Origin: Vitreoscilla sp.
Lineage (GTDB): Bacteria; Pseudomonadota; Gammaproteobacteria; Burkholderiales; Burkholderiaceae_C
DNA: 64,000 bases
Reading direction: 5' to 3'
Assembly: GCA_018780145.1 (NCBI GenBank)
Contig: JADMKA010000009.1
Span: 1-64,000, forward strand
Of the stretch, positions 44,683-53,374 are shown piece after piece; the first letter of the stretch is position 1; every line of letters starts with the position of its first letter. A program made the position numbers and the translations under genes. A model generated the notes under the pieces. That model saw nothing but the letters and a program-made list of their open reading frames with translations. It was not told the origin of the DNA and ran no database searches.

Positions 44683-46662
44683 TCAGCCGATCAGCACATT
44701 GACGATCGCGTTGCCGATGCCCATCAGCGCGGCACCGGAGATCAGGCCAGCGCAGATCGGCTCGCAGCCCTCGACCCAGACCGCGTGGCCGCGCGTGCCC
44801 GGCGCCTTGTGGCGCAGGCCCATCAGCCAGAAGAGCAGGGCGCCGACGAACATCGCGAAGGTGGCCTCGGGCGGCAGCACCACGCCCAGGCCGATGGACA
44901 CCGACGACAGCGGGAAGCGGCCCTTGCTGGCCACCCGCGCCAGCTCGATCACCACCGCCGTGGCGGCGGCCACGCCCATGGCGATCAGTGCCGAGACCGG
45001 CAGGCCGCCGAAGCCCTTGGCGATGATCTCGGCCACGCCCTTCCACTGCAGCGCACCGGGCATCGCGAACTGCTCGGAGACCAGCGTGGCCGCCGAGCGC
45101 ACGCCGCTCGCGTCGGCCGGCAGGAACAGCAGGAAGTACAGCGGCACGCAGGCCATCACCCCGGCGAACAGGCCGATCACATGGCCCACCGCCTGGTGGC
45201 GCGGCTTGCCGCCCAGCATGTAGCCGGGCTTGATGTCGGAGAGCAGGTTGGCCGCGTTGGCGGCGATCTCGCCGGTCATGCCGGCGGGCAGCAGGTTGCT
45301 GGCCGGGTTGGTGTTGTCGATCGCGCCCATCGTGAACTGGGTGATCTTGGACAGCGAGCCGGTGGGTGTCCACGAGGTCAGCGCCATCGAGTTGGTGCAG
45401 ATCACGGTGAGCACGAAGATCAGCGGCAGCGCGGCCAGCGCCAGGCCCATGCTGACGCCGAAGAACTGGTGGGTGACCCAGGCACCGAGCACGCTGAACA
45501 CCGGCACGCCGACCCAGCTCATCCACAGTGGCAGCTCGATGTGGGCCAGCGGGTCCGGGCCGGCCGGTGCGGCCGGCTTGCCGGTGCCGCGCAGCGACTT
45601 GAAGGCCGAGGTGAACAGCTCGGGCTTGGCCGCCAGGCTGACCAGCGAGCCGGCGACCATCATCGTCACGCCCCACCACATCGACCACTGGTTGACGATC
45701 TCGGCGCGCGAGATCGGCACCACCTTGCCGCCCTCCAGCACGCGGGCGACGATGTCGCCGCGCTCGATCATCAGCGGTGCGAGCACCGCGAAGTTGACGA
45801 AGGCGCCCAGCACGCAGCTGGTGGCCACCGCGATGCCCATCAGGCCGCCGACGCCCAGCATGGCGGCGTCCAGCGTCAGGCGCAGGCCGAGCGAGCGGAT
45901 GTCGGAGTTGAGGATCTTCAGCGCCGCGCCGCCGGCCTGGTAGTAGTAGGTGTCCAGCCGTTCATGGAAGGTCCAGGGCTCCTTCATGCCGGCCCACTGG
46001 TCCAGGCGCAGGATCTTGAACTGGATCAGCTTCATCCAGCCGTCGCTGACCAGCGCCTGGTACAGGCCGGTGGCCACCGCCACGTAGCCCAGCAGCCGGG
46101 CCTTGAACATGCCCGCCCCGGCGGCCCCGTGGTAGAGCGAATCCAGCACCACGCCGCTGGCGCGGCCCTCGGGAAAGGGCATCTGCTCTTCGTTGATGAA
46201 GCGCCGCTTCATCGGGAAGGCGATCAGCACGCCGATGATGGAGATCACCACCATCCAGACCATCATCTGCCACCAGGGCACGACGATGCCGGTGATCAGC
46301 ATGTAGGCCGCCAGGCTGGAGGTGAGCGGCGTCACCACGTAGCCGGCCGCCGTGGCGATCGACTGGGTGCAGTTGTTCTCCAGAATGGTGAAGTCGCGCG
46401 AGATGCCCGCGTTGTGCAGCGCGCGCCCCAGCGCGAAGGCCAGGATCACCGAGGTCAGCCCCACACCGATGGTGATGCCGGTCTTGGCAGCGATGTACAG
46501 GCCCGTGGCCGCCAGCACGCCGCCCAGCAGGAAGCCTGTCAGGGCCGAGCGCAGCGTCAGCTGCGCCATGTCACCGCGGTAGACGTTCTTCAGCCACCAG
46601 TCGTCCTTCTCGCGGCGCGTCCACGTGCGGATCTGTTCTTCGGTGAGTTGCAGCAAGGCCAT
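44683..46662 (-). CDS. OPT-family oligopeptide transporter
   Basis: This 659-aa inner-membrane protein has about 15-16 hydrophobic segments. The N-terminal LTLRSALTGFLLGGVLAATG and LENNCTQSIATAAGYVVTPL are typical of bacterial OPT transporters, as is MPFPEGRASGVVLDSLYHG. OPT proteins import oligopeptides or metal-siderophore-type compounds using proton gradients; which applies here is unknown. It converges on the CoA-ligase gene with no spacer (44682/44683). A second peptide-type transporter next to the Yej system is notable. Confidence 0.9.
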   Translation of the reverse strand: MALLQLTEEQIRTWTRREKDDWWLKNVYRGDMAQLTLRSALTGFLLGGVLAATGLYIAAKTGITIGVGLTSVILAFALGRALHNAGISRDFTILENNCTQSIATAAGYVVTPLTSSLAAYMLITGIVVPWWQMMVWMVVISIIGVLIAFPMKRRFINEEQMPFPEGRASGVVLDSLYHGAAGAGMFKARLLGYVAVATGLYQALVSDGWMKLIQFKILRLDQWAGMKEPWTFHERLDTYYYQAGGAALKILNSDIRSLGLRLTLDAAMLGVGGLMGIAVATSCVLGAFVNFAVLAPLMIERGDIVARVLEGGKVVPISRAEIVNQWSMWWGVTMMVAGSLVSLAAKPELFTSAFKSLRGTGKPAAPAGPDPLAHIELPLWMSWVGVPVFSVLGAWVTHQFFGVSMGLALAALPLIFVLTVICTNSMALTSWTPTGSLSKITQFTMGAIDNTNPASNLLPAGMTGEIAANAANLLSDIKPGYMLGGKPRHQAVGHVIGLFAGVMACVPLYFLLFLPADASGVRSAATLVSEQFAMPGALQWKGVAEIIAKGFGGLPVSALIAMGVAAATAVVIELARVASKGRFPLSSVSIGLGVVLPPEATFAMFVGALLFWLMGLRHKAPGTRGHAVWVEGCEPICAGLISGAALMGIGNAIVNVLIG

Positions 46663-46757
46663 GGTGTGGGGGGTGCAGAGGCGGCCGGGGTCGGGCCGGG
46701 GCGGATTGTGTCAGGCCCAGGCCACTTGCATAGACAGGGATTCGCCCAGGGCCGCCT

Positions 46758-47006
46758 TCACTTGTAGAAAGCCTCGACCGTGCCCTTGAGCTTGATCGTC
46801 AGCGGCTTGCCCTTGCGGTCCAGCGTTCGGCTGGCGGGCACCCGCACCCAGCCTTCGCTGATGCAGTACTCCTCGACATCGGACCGCTCCCTGCCGTTCA
46901 GGCGGATGCCGATGTCACGCTCGAAGATCGCGGCCACATGGTGCGGGCTGCGGGGGTCGACGGACAGGCGGTCGGGCAGGGGCGGCGGGGTGTCGGCTTC
47001 GGTCAT
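46758..47006 (-). CDS. DUF3297 family protein
   Basis: This 82-aa cytoplasmic protein matches DUF3297: LPDRLSVDPRSPHHVAAIFE, IGIRLNGRERSDVEEYC and KGKPLTIKLKGTVEAFYK. It is compact, basic and conserved in proteobacteria; function is unknown. A GAAAGGAAG ribosome site precedes ATG 47006. It is divergent from the methyltransferase gene at 47075 across 68 bases. Confidence 0.88.
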   Translation of the reverse strand: MTEADTPPPLPDRLSVDPRSPHHVAAIFERDIGIRLNGRERSDVEEYCISEGWVRVPASRTLDRKGKPLTIKLKGTVEAFYK

Positions 47007-47074
47007 GGGGGCTTCCTTTCAGTGGGGCAGGGCATGCATGCGACGATACGGGACTGTTGTCGACCGGGCGCCCG

Positions 47075-47698
47075 ATGACGCACGATGCTCTTCCCTTCAG
47101 TCCCGCGGCGGACCGCAACAAGGCGCCCATTCTCGGCGCCTTGCAGCGGCTGCTGCCTGGCGCGGCGCAGGTGCTCGAGATCGCCTCGGGCACCGGGCAG
47201 CATGCGGCGCACTTTGCTGCGGCTTGCCCGGGCTGGCAGTGGCAGCCGACCGAAGCCGACGAATTGGCGCTGCCGGTGCTGGCGGCGCGCTGCGCCGGCC
47301 TGCCCCATGTGCTGCCCCCGCAGCGGCTGGATGTGCTGGCCCCGGCCTGGCCGGTCGAGCCGGCGTCGTTTGACGCCGTGTTCTGCGCCAACCTGCTGCA
47401 CATCTCGCCCTGGCCCACCTGCGCGGCACTGATGCAGGGCGCGGCCGGCGCGCTGCGGCCGGGCGGCATGCTGCTGGTCTACGGCCCCTTCGTCGTCGAC
47501 GGCGAGCCCACCACCGCCAGCAACCTCGGGTTCGACGCCGATCTGCGGGCCCGCGATACGCGTTGGGGGCTGCGTCGCCTGGCGGATGTCGATGCGCAAG
47601 CCAGGCTGCATGGCCTGGCGCTGGCCGAGCGGATCGCGCTGCCGGCCAACAACCTGCTGCTGGTCTTCAGTAGGGCAGGCCCGGCACGTCGAGCTTGA
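47075..47698 (+). CDS. DUF938-type SAM-dependent methyltransferase
   Basis: This 207-aa protein has the DUF938 signature FSPAADRNKAPILGAL at the N-terminus and a class I methyltransferase core: VLEIASGTGQHAAHFA (motif I, about residues 34-49), WQPTEAD (acidic end of strand 2) and FDAVFCANLLHI (motif IV). The substrate is unknown. ATG 47075 is preferred to an in-frame TTG at 47057. The 3' end overlaps that of the SMP-30 gene by 32 bases on the opposite strand. Confidence 0.86.
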   Translation: MTHDALPFSPAADRNKAPILGALQRLLPGAAQVLEIASGTGQHAAHFAAACPGWQWQPTEADELALPVLAARCAGLPHVLPPQRLDVLAPAWPVEPASFDAVFCANLLHISPWPTCAALMQGAAGALRPGGMLLVYGPFVVDGEPTTASNLGFDADLRARDTRWGLRRLADVDAQARLHGLALAERIALPANNLLLVFSRAGPARRA

Positions 47699-48647
47699 CC
47701 TTGAAGACGCCGCGCGCGCTGCCGCTGCCCATGGCGGTGATGTAGAGCGTCTTGCGCTTCGGCCCGCCGAAGGCGAGGTTGGTGATCTGGCCGGCGCCCA
47801 CCGGCATCACGATGCGGCCGATCTCCAGGCCCGCCGGGTCCAGCACCACCACGTCGGTGGAGGTCACGTAGAGGTTGCCGGCGCAGTCGACCACCATGCC
47901 GTCGCCCTGGCTGATCTGCGGGGCGAACCGCACGGCCGGCCCGGCCGAGCCATCCGGTGCCACGGCATAGCGGTACAGGCCGTCGCGCGCCGTCACGTAC
48001 AGCACCTGCTCGTCGGGCGACAGCGTGATGCCGTTGGGCTGGTCGCGCTGGTCGTCGACGACCTTGGCGTTGCCTGCGCCCGGCGCGACACGGTAGACAC
48101 GGGTGCGCTTCTGCGGCGCGGGTTGGGGCGCCTGCCAGGTGGGGTCGGTGAAGTAGATCGTGCCGTCGCTGCGGAAAGTCAGGTCATTGGGCGAGTTGAA
48201 GCGCACGCCCTTGTAGCTGCCGACCACGACGGTGGGCTCCTGCCCCGGCAGGCCGAAGCGCACGATGCCGCCGATCTTGTGGCTGGCCCCGTGCAACACG
48301 CCCGCCGCGTCGGTGGCCAGGCCGTTGGTGCCGGCATCGGCGGCGAACACCACGCCAGGCTGGTTGCCGATGATCTGCAGGATGCGCGACGGCGGCGGGT
48401 GCGCGCCCTCTCCGAACTCGCTGACGTAGAGCGATCCGCTGCGCCACAGCGCGCCCTCGACATTCGCGCTCAGCGTGCCGAAGTGGTTGAACTCATCCAG
48501 CGGCAGGGCGTTGTCCAGGTGGACAGGCTGGGCGCCGTCGGGGATCGGGAAGCCATAGGGCCCGCCAGGGCAAGTGGCCGCACACGCCGTGAAGGCGCCG
48601 CTGGCCAGCGTCAGCAGCCACGCGGCCAAGTTGGCAGGTGTCGTCAT
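47667..48647 (-). CDS. Secreted SMP-30/gluconolactonase-like beta-propeller protein
   Basis: This 326-aa protein has a signal peptide (AAWLLTLASGAFTACAA) and a six-bladed-propeller pattern. Landmarks are NSPNDLTFRSDGTIYFTDP (about residues 165-183), which supplies metal ligands in SMP-30 enzymes, DQPNGITLSPDEQVLYVT, GDGMVVDCAGNLYVTS and ITNLAFGGPKRKTLYIT. It may hydrolyse a lactone in the periplasm; the substrate is unknown. The start is ATG 48647. Its terminal codons overlap the convergent methyltransferase gene. Confidence 0.85.
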   Translation of the reverse strand: MTTPANLAAWLLTLASGAFTACAATCPGGPYGFPIPDGAQPVHLDNALPLDEFNHFGTLSANVEGALWRSGSLYVSEFGEGAHPPPSRILQIIGNQPGVVFAADAGTNGLATDAAGVLHGASHKIGGIVRFGLPGQEPTVVVGSYKGVRFNSPNDLTFRSDGTIYFTDPTWQAPQPAPQKRTRVYRVAPGAGNAKVVDDQRDQPNGITLSPDEQVLYVTARDGLYRYAVAPDGSAGPAVRFAPQISQGDGMVVDCAGNLYVTSTDVVVLDPAGLEIGRIVMPVGAGQITNLAFGGPKRKTLYITAMGSGSARGVFKVKLDVPGLPY

Positions 48648-48753
48648 GCGACCTCCATCGGTAGGGGCACAGCGGAGCATGGTAGGTGCGGTTGGGGGTC
48701 GGGCGCGCAACAATCGGTGTCCCCGGGTCCAACGGCGGCCAACCGCACACGGC

Positions 48754-49695
48754 ATGAAGCTCCCCGCATCCATCGGCGTCGAGGCATTCGACGCGCTGCA
48801 CGACGACATCCCGCGCTGGCAGGACCTCATCGCCTCGATCGCCGCGGAGCACAGCGCGGCGCCCGTGCGGCCGATGGAGGAGGGCACGGTGCTGGTGGCC
48901 CTGGTGGGCACGGACCTGGTGGTCAAGCTGTATCCGCCCTTCCTGCGCGACCACTTCGAGTTCGAACGCGCGGCGCTCGGCCACCTGCATGGGCAGTTGA
49001 GCGTGCCCACGCCGCGCCTGGTGGCCCACGGCGAGCGCGATGGCTGGCCCTACACCGTGATGACCCAGCTGGCCGGCCAGCCGCTGACCGAGGTCTGGCC
49101 CGAGCTTGCGGAAGCGCAGAAGTGCGGGCTGCTGACCGCACTCGGCCGGCTCGCGGCCGAGGTGCATGCCTTGCCGGTGGCCGGCATGGCCGCGCTCGCG
49201 CCGGAGTGGGGCGACTTCATCGCCGGGCAACGCGCCCGCTGCCGGCAGCGGCAGCAGCGCACCGGGCTGCCTGCGCACCTGCTGGCGCTGCTGGAGCCCT
49301 TCGTGGCGGGTGAGTTGCCGGCCGGGCCACCGGTGATCCTGACCGGGGAGTACACGCCGATGAACCTGCTGTACGGTCCGGCTGCCACGGGCGGCCTGGC
49401 CGGCATGTTCGACTTCGGCGACGGCCTCGTCGGCCCACGCGAGTACGACTGGCTGGGCCCGCTGTGCTTCCTGGCGGCCGGCCAACCGGCCCGACTCGAA
49501 GCGTTCTTCGGCGGCTACGGTGCCACGCCTGGGCGTGCCGAGCGCCTGGCCCTGCTGCGCCTGTTGCTGCTGCACCGCTACAGCTGCCTGCGCGCGCAGA
49601 TCGCCTGCCCCGGCTGGGAGCGGGCCGAGAGCTTCGAGGCGCTGGCCGAGCTGATCTGGCCCACCGCTGCGGCCCCTGACGGCGCGGTGGGTTGA
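48754..49695 (+). CDS. APH-like phosphotransferase with altered catalytic loop
   Basis: This 313-aa protein has the aminoglycoside-phosphotransferase/choline-kinase-like fold: a lysine in DLVVKLYPPF (about residues 54-63), GLLTALGRLAAEVHALP, the catalytic loop and a DFGD metal site (GMFDFGDGL). The loop reads TGEYTPMNLLYG rather than H-G-D-x-x-x-x-N, so Glu replaces the catalytic Asp and the His is lost. Activity may be modified or absent. The start is ATG 48754. The gene is divergent from the SMP-30 gene and followed by a VOC gene 56 bases later. Confidence 0.72.
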   Translation: MKLPASIGVEAFDALHDDIPRWQDLIASIAAEHSAAPVRPMEEGTVLVALVGTDLVVKLYPPFLRDHFEFERAALGHLHGQLSVPTPRLVAHGERDGWPYTVMTQLAGQPLTEVWPELAEAQKCGLLTALGRLAAEVHALPVAGMAALAPEWGDFIAGQRARCRQRQQRTGLPAHLLALLEPFVAGELPAGPPVILTGEYTPMNLLYGPAATGGLAGMFDFGDGLVGPREYDWLGPLCFLAAGQPARLEAFFGGYGATPGRAERLALLRLLLLHRYSCLRAQIACPGWERAESFEALAELIWPTAAAPDGAVG

Positions 49696-49751
49696 CAGCG
49701 GCGGTCAGCGTTCGCAGAGTGCGAAGCCTCACCTCACGCCAGGATCCCGCC

Positions 49752-50198
49752 ATGAACCCCACCCCGCCCGATTGGCCGCGCATCTCGTCCAGCCTGGTCT
49801 GCCAGGATCCGGCGGCGATGATCGACTGGCTGTGCCGTGCCTTCGGCTTTCAGCTGCGGCTGAAGGTGGAGGGCGAAGACGGCCGCATCGAGCACAGCGA
49901 GCTCTGTTACGGGGAGGGCGTGGTGATGGTCTGCGGCGAGAGCGGCCCGGGCGCGCCGAGGTTCGGCACGCCGTTGCTCAGCCCGCGCGCGGCCGGCGGC
50001 AACACCCAGTCGATGATGGTCTACGTGGACGACGCCGACGCGCACTGCGCCCAGGCCCGCGCCGCCGGCGCACGCATCGTGGCCGAGCCGGCCCTGCACG
50101 ACTACGGCGAGGCCTACTGGGCCGACCGCAGCTACGGCGCGATCGACCCCGAGGGCCACCTGTGGTGGATCACCCAGCGGATCCGCTCTGCGCCGTGA
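49752..50198 (+). CDS. VOC-superfamily (glyoxalase/PhnB-like) protein
   Basis: This 148-aa vicinal-oxygen-chelate protein has the paired beta-alpha-beta-beta-beta pattern: SSLVCQDPAAMIDWLCRAFG at the N-terminus and VYVDDADAHCAQARAAGARI in the second module, ending with DPEGHLWWITQR. This PhnB-like subgroup has no firmly known substrate. The start is ATG 49752. It probably shares a transcript with the upstream phosphotransferase. Its last 29 bases overlap the 3' end of trxC. Confidence 0.87.
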   Translation: MNPTPPDWPRISSSLVCQDPAAMIDWLCRAFGFQLRLKVEGEDGRIEHSELCYGEGVVMVCGESGPGAPRFGTPLLSPRAAGGNTQSMMVYVDDADAHCAQARAAGARIVAEPALHDYGEAYWADRSYGAIDPEGHLWWITQRIRSAP

Positions 50199-50625
50199 CG
50201 GCCCACGCGGCGATCTGCGCCGCCGGCCGCGCCCCGCTGACGCGGCCCACCTCGCGCCCGCCGCTGAGCTTGACCATGGTCGGGATGCTGCGGATGCCGA
50301 ACCGGGCCGAGGTGCGCGGGTTGTCGTCGCTGTTGACCTTGACGAACAGCGCGCGGCCCTTCAACTGGGCCGCCGCCTGGGCGAACTGCGGCGCCATCTG
50401 GCGGCACGGGCCGCACCAGGGGGCCCAGAAATCCACCACCACCGGCAGGCCGCTGGCCTGGGTGACGCGGTCGAAATCGGCGTCGGTGAGCTCCACCGGC
50501 TGACCGCTCAGCAACTCGGCACCGCAGCGGCCACAGACCGGGTCCTCGGCCAGGCGTGCGGCAGGCACGCGGTTGGTGGCGCCGCAGGCGGGGCAGGGCA
50601 CGTGGGTCGATGCGGGCGTGTTCAT
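50170..50625 (-). CDS. trxC: Thioredoxin 2 (TrxC) with N-terminal zinc finger
   Basis: This 151-aa protein has two N-terminal C-x-x-C pairs (CPAC at about residues 11-14, CGRC at about 32-35) that bind zinc in TrxC. They are followed by a thioredoxin domain with the redox site FWAPWCGPCRQM (about 67-78) and the cis-proline in IRSIPTM. TrxC is a redox-stress thioredoxin. It is transcribed alone and converges with the VOC gene. Confidence 0.94.
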   Translation of the reverse strand: MNTPASTHVPCPACGATNRVPAARLAEDPVCGRCGAELLSGQPVELTDADFDRVTQASGLPVVVDFWAPWCGPCRQMAPQFAQAAAQLKGRALFVKVNSDDNPRTSARFGIRSIPTMVKLSGGREVGRVSGARPAAQIAAWAVTAQSGSAG

Positions 50626-50655
50626 GCCACCCAGGTGGGTACGGTCACCGGTATC

Positions 50656-51585
50656 TCAAGATGCCGCCTGCAGGCGCTCGGCGATCGCATCGCCCACGTG
50701 CTGCATGAAGACGCGCACCCGGCCGGTGTCGCGCAGGTCGGGGTGGGTCAGCATCCAGACCGGCACGCTCAGCTCGGGGATGGGTTCGGACACCGCCACC
50801 AGCTCGGGGTGGCGCGCCTCCATGAAGGTGGGCAGCATGCCGACGCCGATGCCGGTGCGCAGCATGGCCGCCATCGCATTGAAGATGTCCACCCGCACCC
50901 GCACGCGGGCAGACGCCAGGTGCTGGCGCATCCAGCGGTCGTAGACCCGCGAGCGGGCGTCGCGCTCGAAAGCCACCCAGGGCGCCTCCTTCAGCAGCAC
51001 CGGCACCGGGGTCACGGCCTGCGGCAGATCCGGCGCACCGCGCAGCGCGTAGATGCGGCAGGGCGCGGGCCCCAGCGGCCGGCCCACCAGATGTTCGGCC
51101 ACCTGGCTGGACAGGCGCAGCGCCACATCCGCCTGGCGCTGCGACCAGCTGGTGGACGATTCGGCGCTGCGCCGCGCCAGATCCACCAGGAAGGCGTTCT
51201 CCAGCACCTCCACCTCGATACCCGGGTAGGCCTGGGCGAAACGCGCCAGCGGATCGGGCAGCAGGTGCTCCATCACCACGAAGGCGGTGGTCACGCGCAA
51301 CTCGCCGGTCAGCTCGCGGTCGCGGCCGATCACGCGGCGCTCGATCTCGTCGGCCTGGTCGGCCATGCGCCGGGCCTGCTCCAGCAGCAGCGCACCGGCT
51401 TCGGTGGGCTGGTAGCCCTGGCGTTGCCGCTCGAACAGGCGGGCGCCGAGCCGCGCCTCCAGCGCGTCGAGGCGGCGCAGCACGGTGGTGTGGTTCACCC
51501 CGAGCTGGCGCGCCGCCGCCGCCAGCGAGCCGCCCTGGCCGATGGCCAGCGCGTAACGCAGATCGCTCCAGTCGAGTCCGGGCAT
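50656..51585 (-). CDS. LysR-family transcriptional regulator
   Basis: This 309-aa protein has an N-terminal winged helix (LDWSDLRYALAIGQGGSLAAA and QLGVNHTTVLRRLDALEARLG) and an effector-binding domain (about residues 90-300). It resembles AmpR/GcvA-like LysR proteins that act on one divergent target. I place the start at ATG 51585 (MPGLDWSDLRY); an ATG at 51606 would add seven residues. A perfect palindrome at 51623-51641 lies just upstream and is probably its site. Confidence 0.9.
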   Translation of the reverse strand: MPGLDWSDLRYALAIGQGGSLAAAARQLGVNHTTVLRRLDALEARLGARLFERQRQGYQPTEAGALLLEQARRMADQADEIERRVIGRDRELTGELRVTTAFVVMEHLLPDPLARFAQAYPGIEVEVLENAFLVDLARRSAESSTSWSQRQADVALRLSSQVAEHLVGRPLGPAPCRIYALRGAPDLPQAVTPVPVLLKEAPWVAFERDARSRVYDRWMRQHLASARVRVRVDIFNAMAAMLRTGIGVGMLPTFMEARHPELVAVSEPIPELSVPVWMLTHPDLRDTGRVRVFMQHVGDAIAERLQAAS

Positions 51586-51622
51586 GGTGCGAGTGTCGCA
51601 GTTCACTGCAAATCCGCAAACT

Positions 51623-51641
51623 CAGACTGCATGACAGTCTG
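51623..51641. promoter_or_regulatory. CAGACTG-N5-CAGTCTG palindrome in the LysR divergent promoter
   Basis: Perfect seven-base half-sites are separated by five bases, between the leftward LysR gene (start 51585) and the rightward small gene (start 51709). Position and symmetry fit a LysR-type operator, by inference. Confidence 0.55.
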
Positions 51642-51708
51642 TTGCAGGCGTTTATGCGGCGCCCTACAGTGTCTTCACCCAGGCGTATGCCGGGTAAACA
51701 CTGAGACC

Positions 51709-51900
51709 ATGCCGCACTTGCCCCTCACCTCCGACACGCTGCACAGCCTGGACGCCCTGCCGGGTGAAGCCGTGCGGCCGCCGTTGCGCCTGCTGGAGCG
51801 GCCGGCACCAGGGCGCTCGCAGGGCAGCCGACGCGCCGCGCCCCGCGGCCCGCAGGCCGGCTGGCTGGATCGCCTGCGCCAGGCACTTTCCTTGTCCTGA
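51709..51900 (+). CDS. Small basic protein divergent from the LysR gene
   Basis: This 63-aa arginine-rich protein has no signal peptide, and I do not recognise a family. Its C-terminus (WLDRLRQALSLS) forms a short amphipathic helix. The ATG at 51709 has no strong ribosome site. Support for it being real is its position downstream of a palindromic operator and its ending just ahead of the sigma-factor gene. It could be a spurious ORF. Confidence 0.4.
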   Translation: MPHLPLTSDTLHSLDALPGEAVRPPLRLLERPAPGRSQGSRRAAPRGPQAGWLDRLRQALSLS

Positions 51901-51947
51901 GGCAGCGCCGGCCCCGTTGCGGGCCTCACTCGGCGGAATAATCGGGG

Positions 51948-52496
51948 GTGCCCTTCCGTAAGCCAGGGGTGAACGCCCCGGAGCCCTTCCGCCAGCAACT
52001 GCTCGACACCTTGCCGCGCTTGCGCCGCTATGCGCGCTCGCTGTGCTTCGACCACGCCACCGCCGACGACCTGGTGCAGACCACCGCCGAGCGTGCACTG
52101 GCCCACTGGCACCAGTTCGACCAGCGGCGCGACATCCGCGTCTGGCTGCTCTCCATCGCCCACAACGCCCACCTCGACAGGCTCCGCCGCGAGCAGCGCT
52201 ACACCGTGGTCGACCCCGACCATCTGGCCGAACGGCGCGAGACACCGGCCCCCGGCGACCCTGGGCTGCGCATGGATCTGCTGGCCGCCCTGGCCCGCCT
52301 CAGTGCCGCGCACCGCGAGGTGCTGCTGCTGGTGGGTGTGGAACAACTGTCCTACGCCGAGTGCGCCGAGGTGCTGGGGGTGCCGGCCGGCACCGTGATG
52401 TCGCGCCTGGCGCGCGCCCGGGTGGCGATGCGCACGGCGCTGGATGGCGGCGCGGCGCGGCCCGAGGCAGCCCCCAACCTGCGGCGGGTGGTCTGA
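51948..52496 (+). CDS. ECF-family RNA polymerase sigma factor
   Basis: This protein has about 182 aa. The sigma-2 domain (LLDTLPRLRRYARSLCF, DDLVQTTAERALAHWHQF, DIRVWLLSIAHNAHLDRLRR) is followed by a linker and the sigma-4 domain (LSAAHREVLLLVGVEQLSYA, VPAGTVMSRLARARVAMR). It should direct RNA polymerase to a small regulon under control of the adjacent anti-sigma factor. The start is uncertain: GTG 51948 or the in-frame GTG 51969. The stop overlaps the anti-sigma ATG (TGATG). Confidence 0.9.
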   Translation: MPFRKPGVNAPEPFRQQLLDTLPRLRRYARSLCFDHATADDLVQTTAERALAHWHQFDQRRDIRVWLLSIAHNAHLDRLRREQRYTVVDPDHLAERRETPAPGDPGLRMDLLAALARLSAAHREVLLLVGVEQLSYAECAEVLGVPAGTVMSRLARARVAMRTALDGGAARPEAAPNLRRVV

Positions 52497-53374
52497 TGAC
52501 GAACAACAAGCTCCAAATGCCGGACGACGAGCTGCTGTCGGCCTGGCTGGACGCCGAGTTGAACGAGCCCACGCAAGCCAGCGTCCAGGATTGGTTGCAG
52601 ACGCATCCCGACGACGCGGCCCGCGTGCGGCTGTGGGCCGCCGACCGAGACGCCCTGCGTGCCCGCCTGGCGCCCGTGCTGGACGAACCGATGCCCGGCG
52701 CCTGGGTGGATCTGGTGACCGCCACGGCGCCGGCGCGGCGCCTGGGTGGCTCCTGGGAAGCGTTGGCGGCGCAATGGGTGTTGGCGGTCGGGCTGGGCGC
52801 GGCGACGGGGGCCTGGTGGGCGCGGCCAGGCGGCGAGCCGCCGGTGGTGTCCGGCGCCGCCCCGCTGGCCGCTGCCTCGGCAACCACCGCCGCCGAAACC
52901 CAGGAATCATGGCTCCACTTTGCGGCGCTGGCGCATGCCGTCTATGTGCCGGAGAAGCGCCACCCGGTGGAGGTGGCGGTGGAGGGCGACCCGGCGGCGC
53001 AGAAGGCCCAGGAGGAACACCTGTCGCGTTGGCTGACCAAGCGGCTGGACGTTCCGGTGAAGATGTTCGACCTGCGCGACCAGGGCTACCGCCTGGTCGG
53101 CGGCCGCCTGCTGCCCGAGGGCAACGGCCCCTGCGCGCAGCTGATGTACGAGGACAGCACCGGCCAGCGTGTCACCGTCTACCTGCGCCGCAAGGGTGCG
53201 GATGCGCCCGCCAGTTTCCGCTACGAGGAGCTCAACGGCCTGGGCCTGTTCTACTGGGTCGACGGGCCGGCCGGTTATGCGCTGGTGGGCCTGGCACAGC
53301 GTGAGCGCCTGCTGGCGCTCGCCGAGGCGATCTACCGGTCGGGCAAGGATTCCATCGGCAGCGTCACCGAGTAA
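52496..53374 (+). CDS. Membrane-anchored anti-sigma factor
   Basis: This 292-aa protein has an N-terminal cytoplasmic anti-sigma-like domain (about residues 9-85: DELLSAWLDAEL, LQTHPDDAARVRLW) without the zinc-binding H-x3-C-x2-C motif. One membrane helix (AAQWVLAVGLGAATGAWWA, about 95-113) leads to a periplasmic domain (WLHFAALAHAVYVPEKRHPV, DVPVKMFDLRDQGYRLVGGR). This is the layout of DUF4880/RskA-like anti-sigma factors that hold ECF sigma factors at the membrane. The ATG at 52496 shares a base with the sigma stop, so translation is coupled. Its last 43 bases overlap the convergent gene. Confidence 0.85.
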   Translation: MTNNKLQMPDDELLSAWLDAELNEPTQASVQDWLQTHPDDAARVRLWAADRDALRARLAPVLDEPMPGAWVDLVTATAPARRLGGSWEALAAQWVLAVGLGAATGAWWARPGGEPPVVSGAAPLAAASATTAAETQESWLHFAALAHAVYVPEKRHPVEVAVEGDPAAQKAQEEHLSRWLTKRLDVPVKMFDLRDQGYRLVGGRLLPEGNGPCAQLMYEDSTGQRVTVYLRRKGADAPASFRYEELNGLGLFYWVDGPAGYALVGLAQRERLLALAEAIYRSGKDSIGSVTE

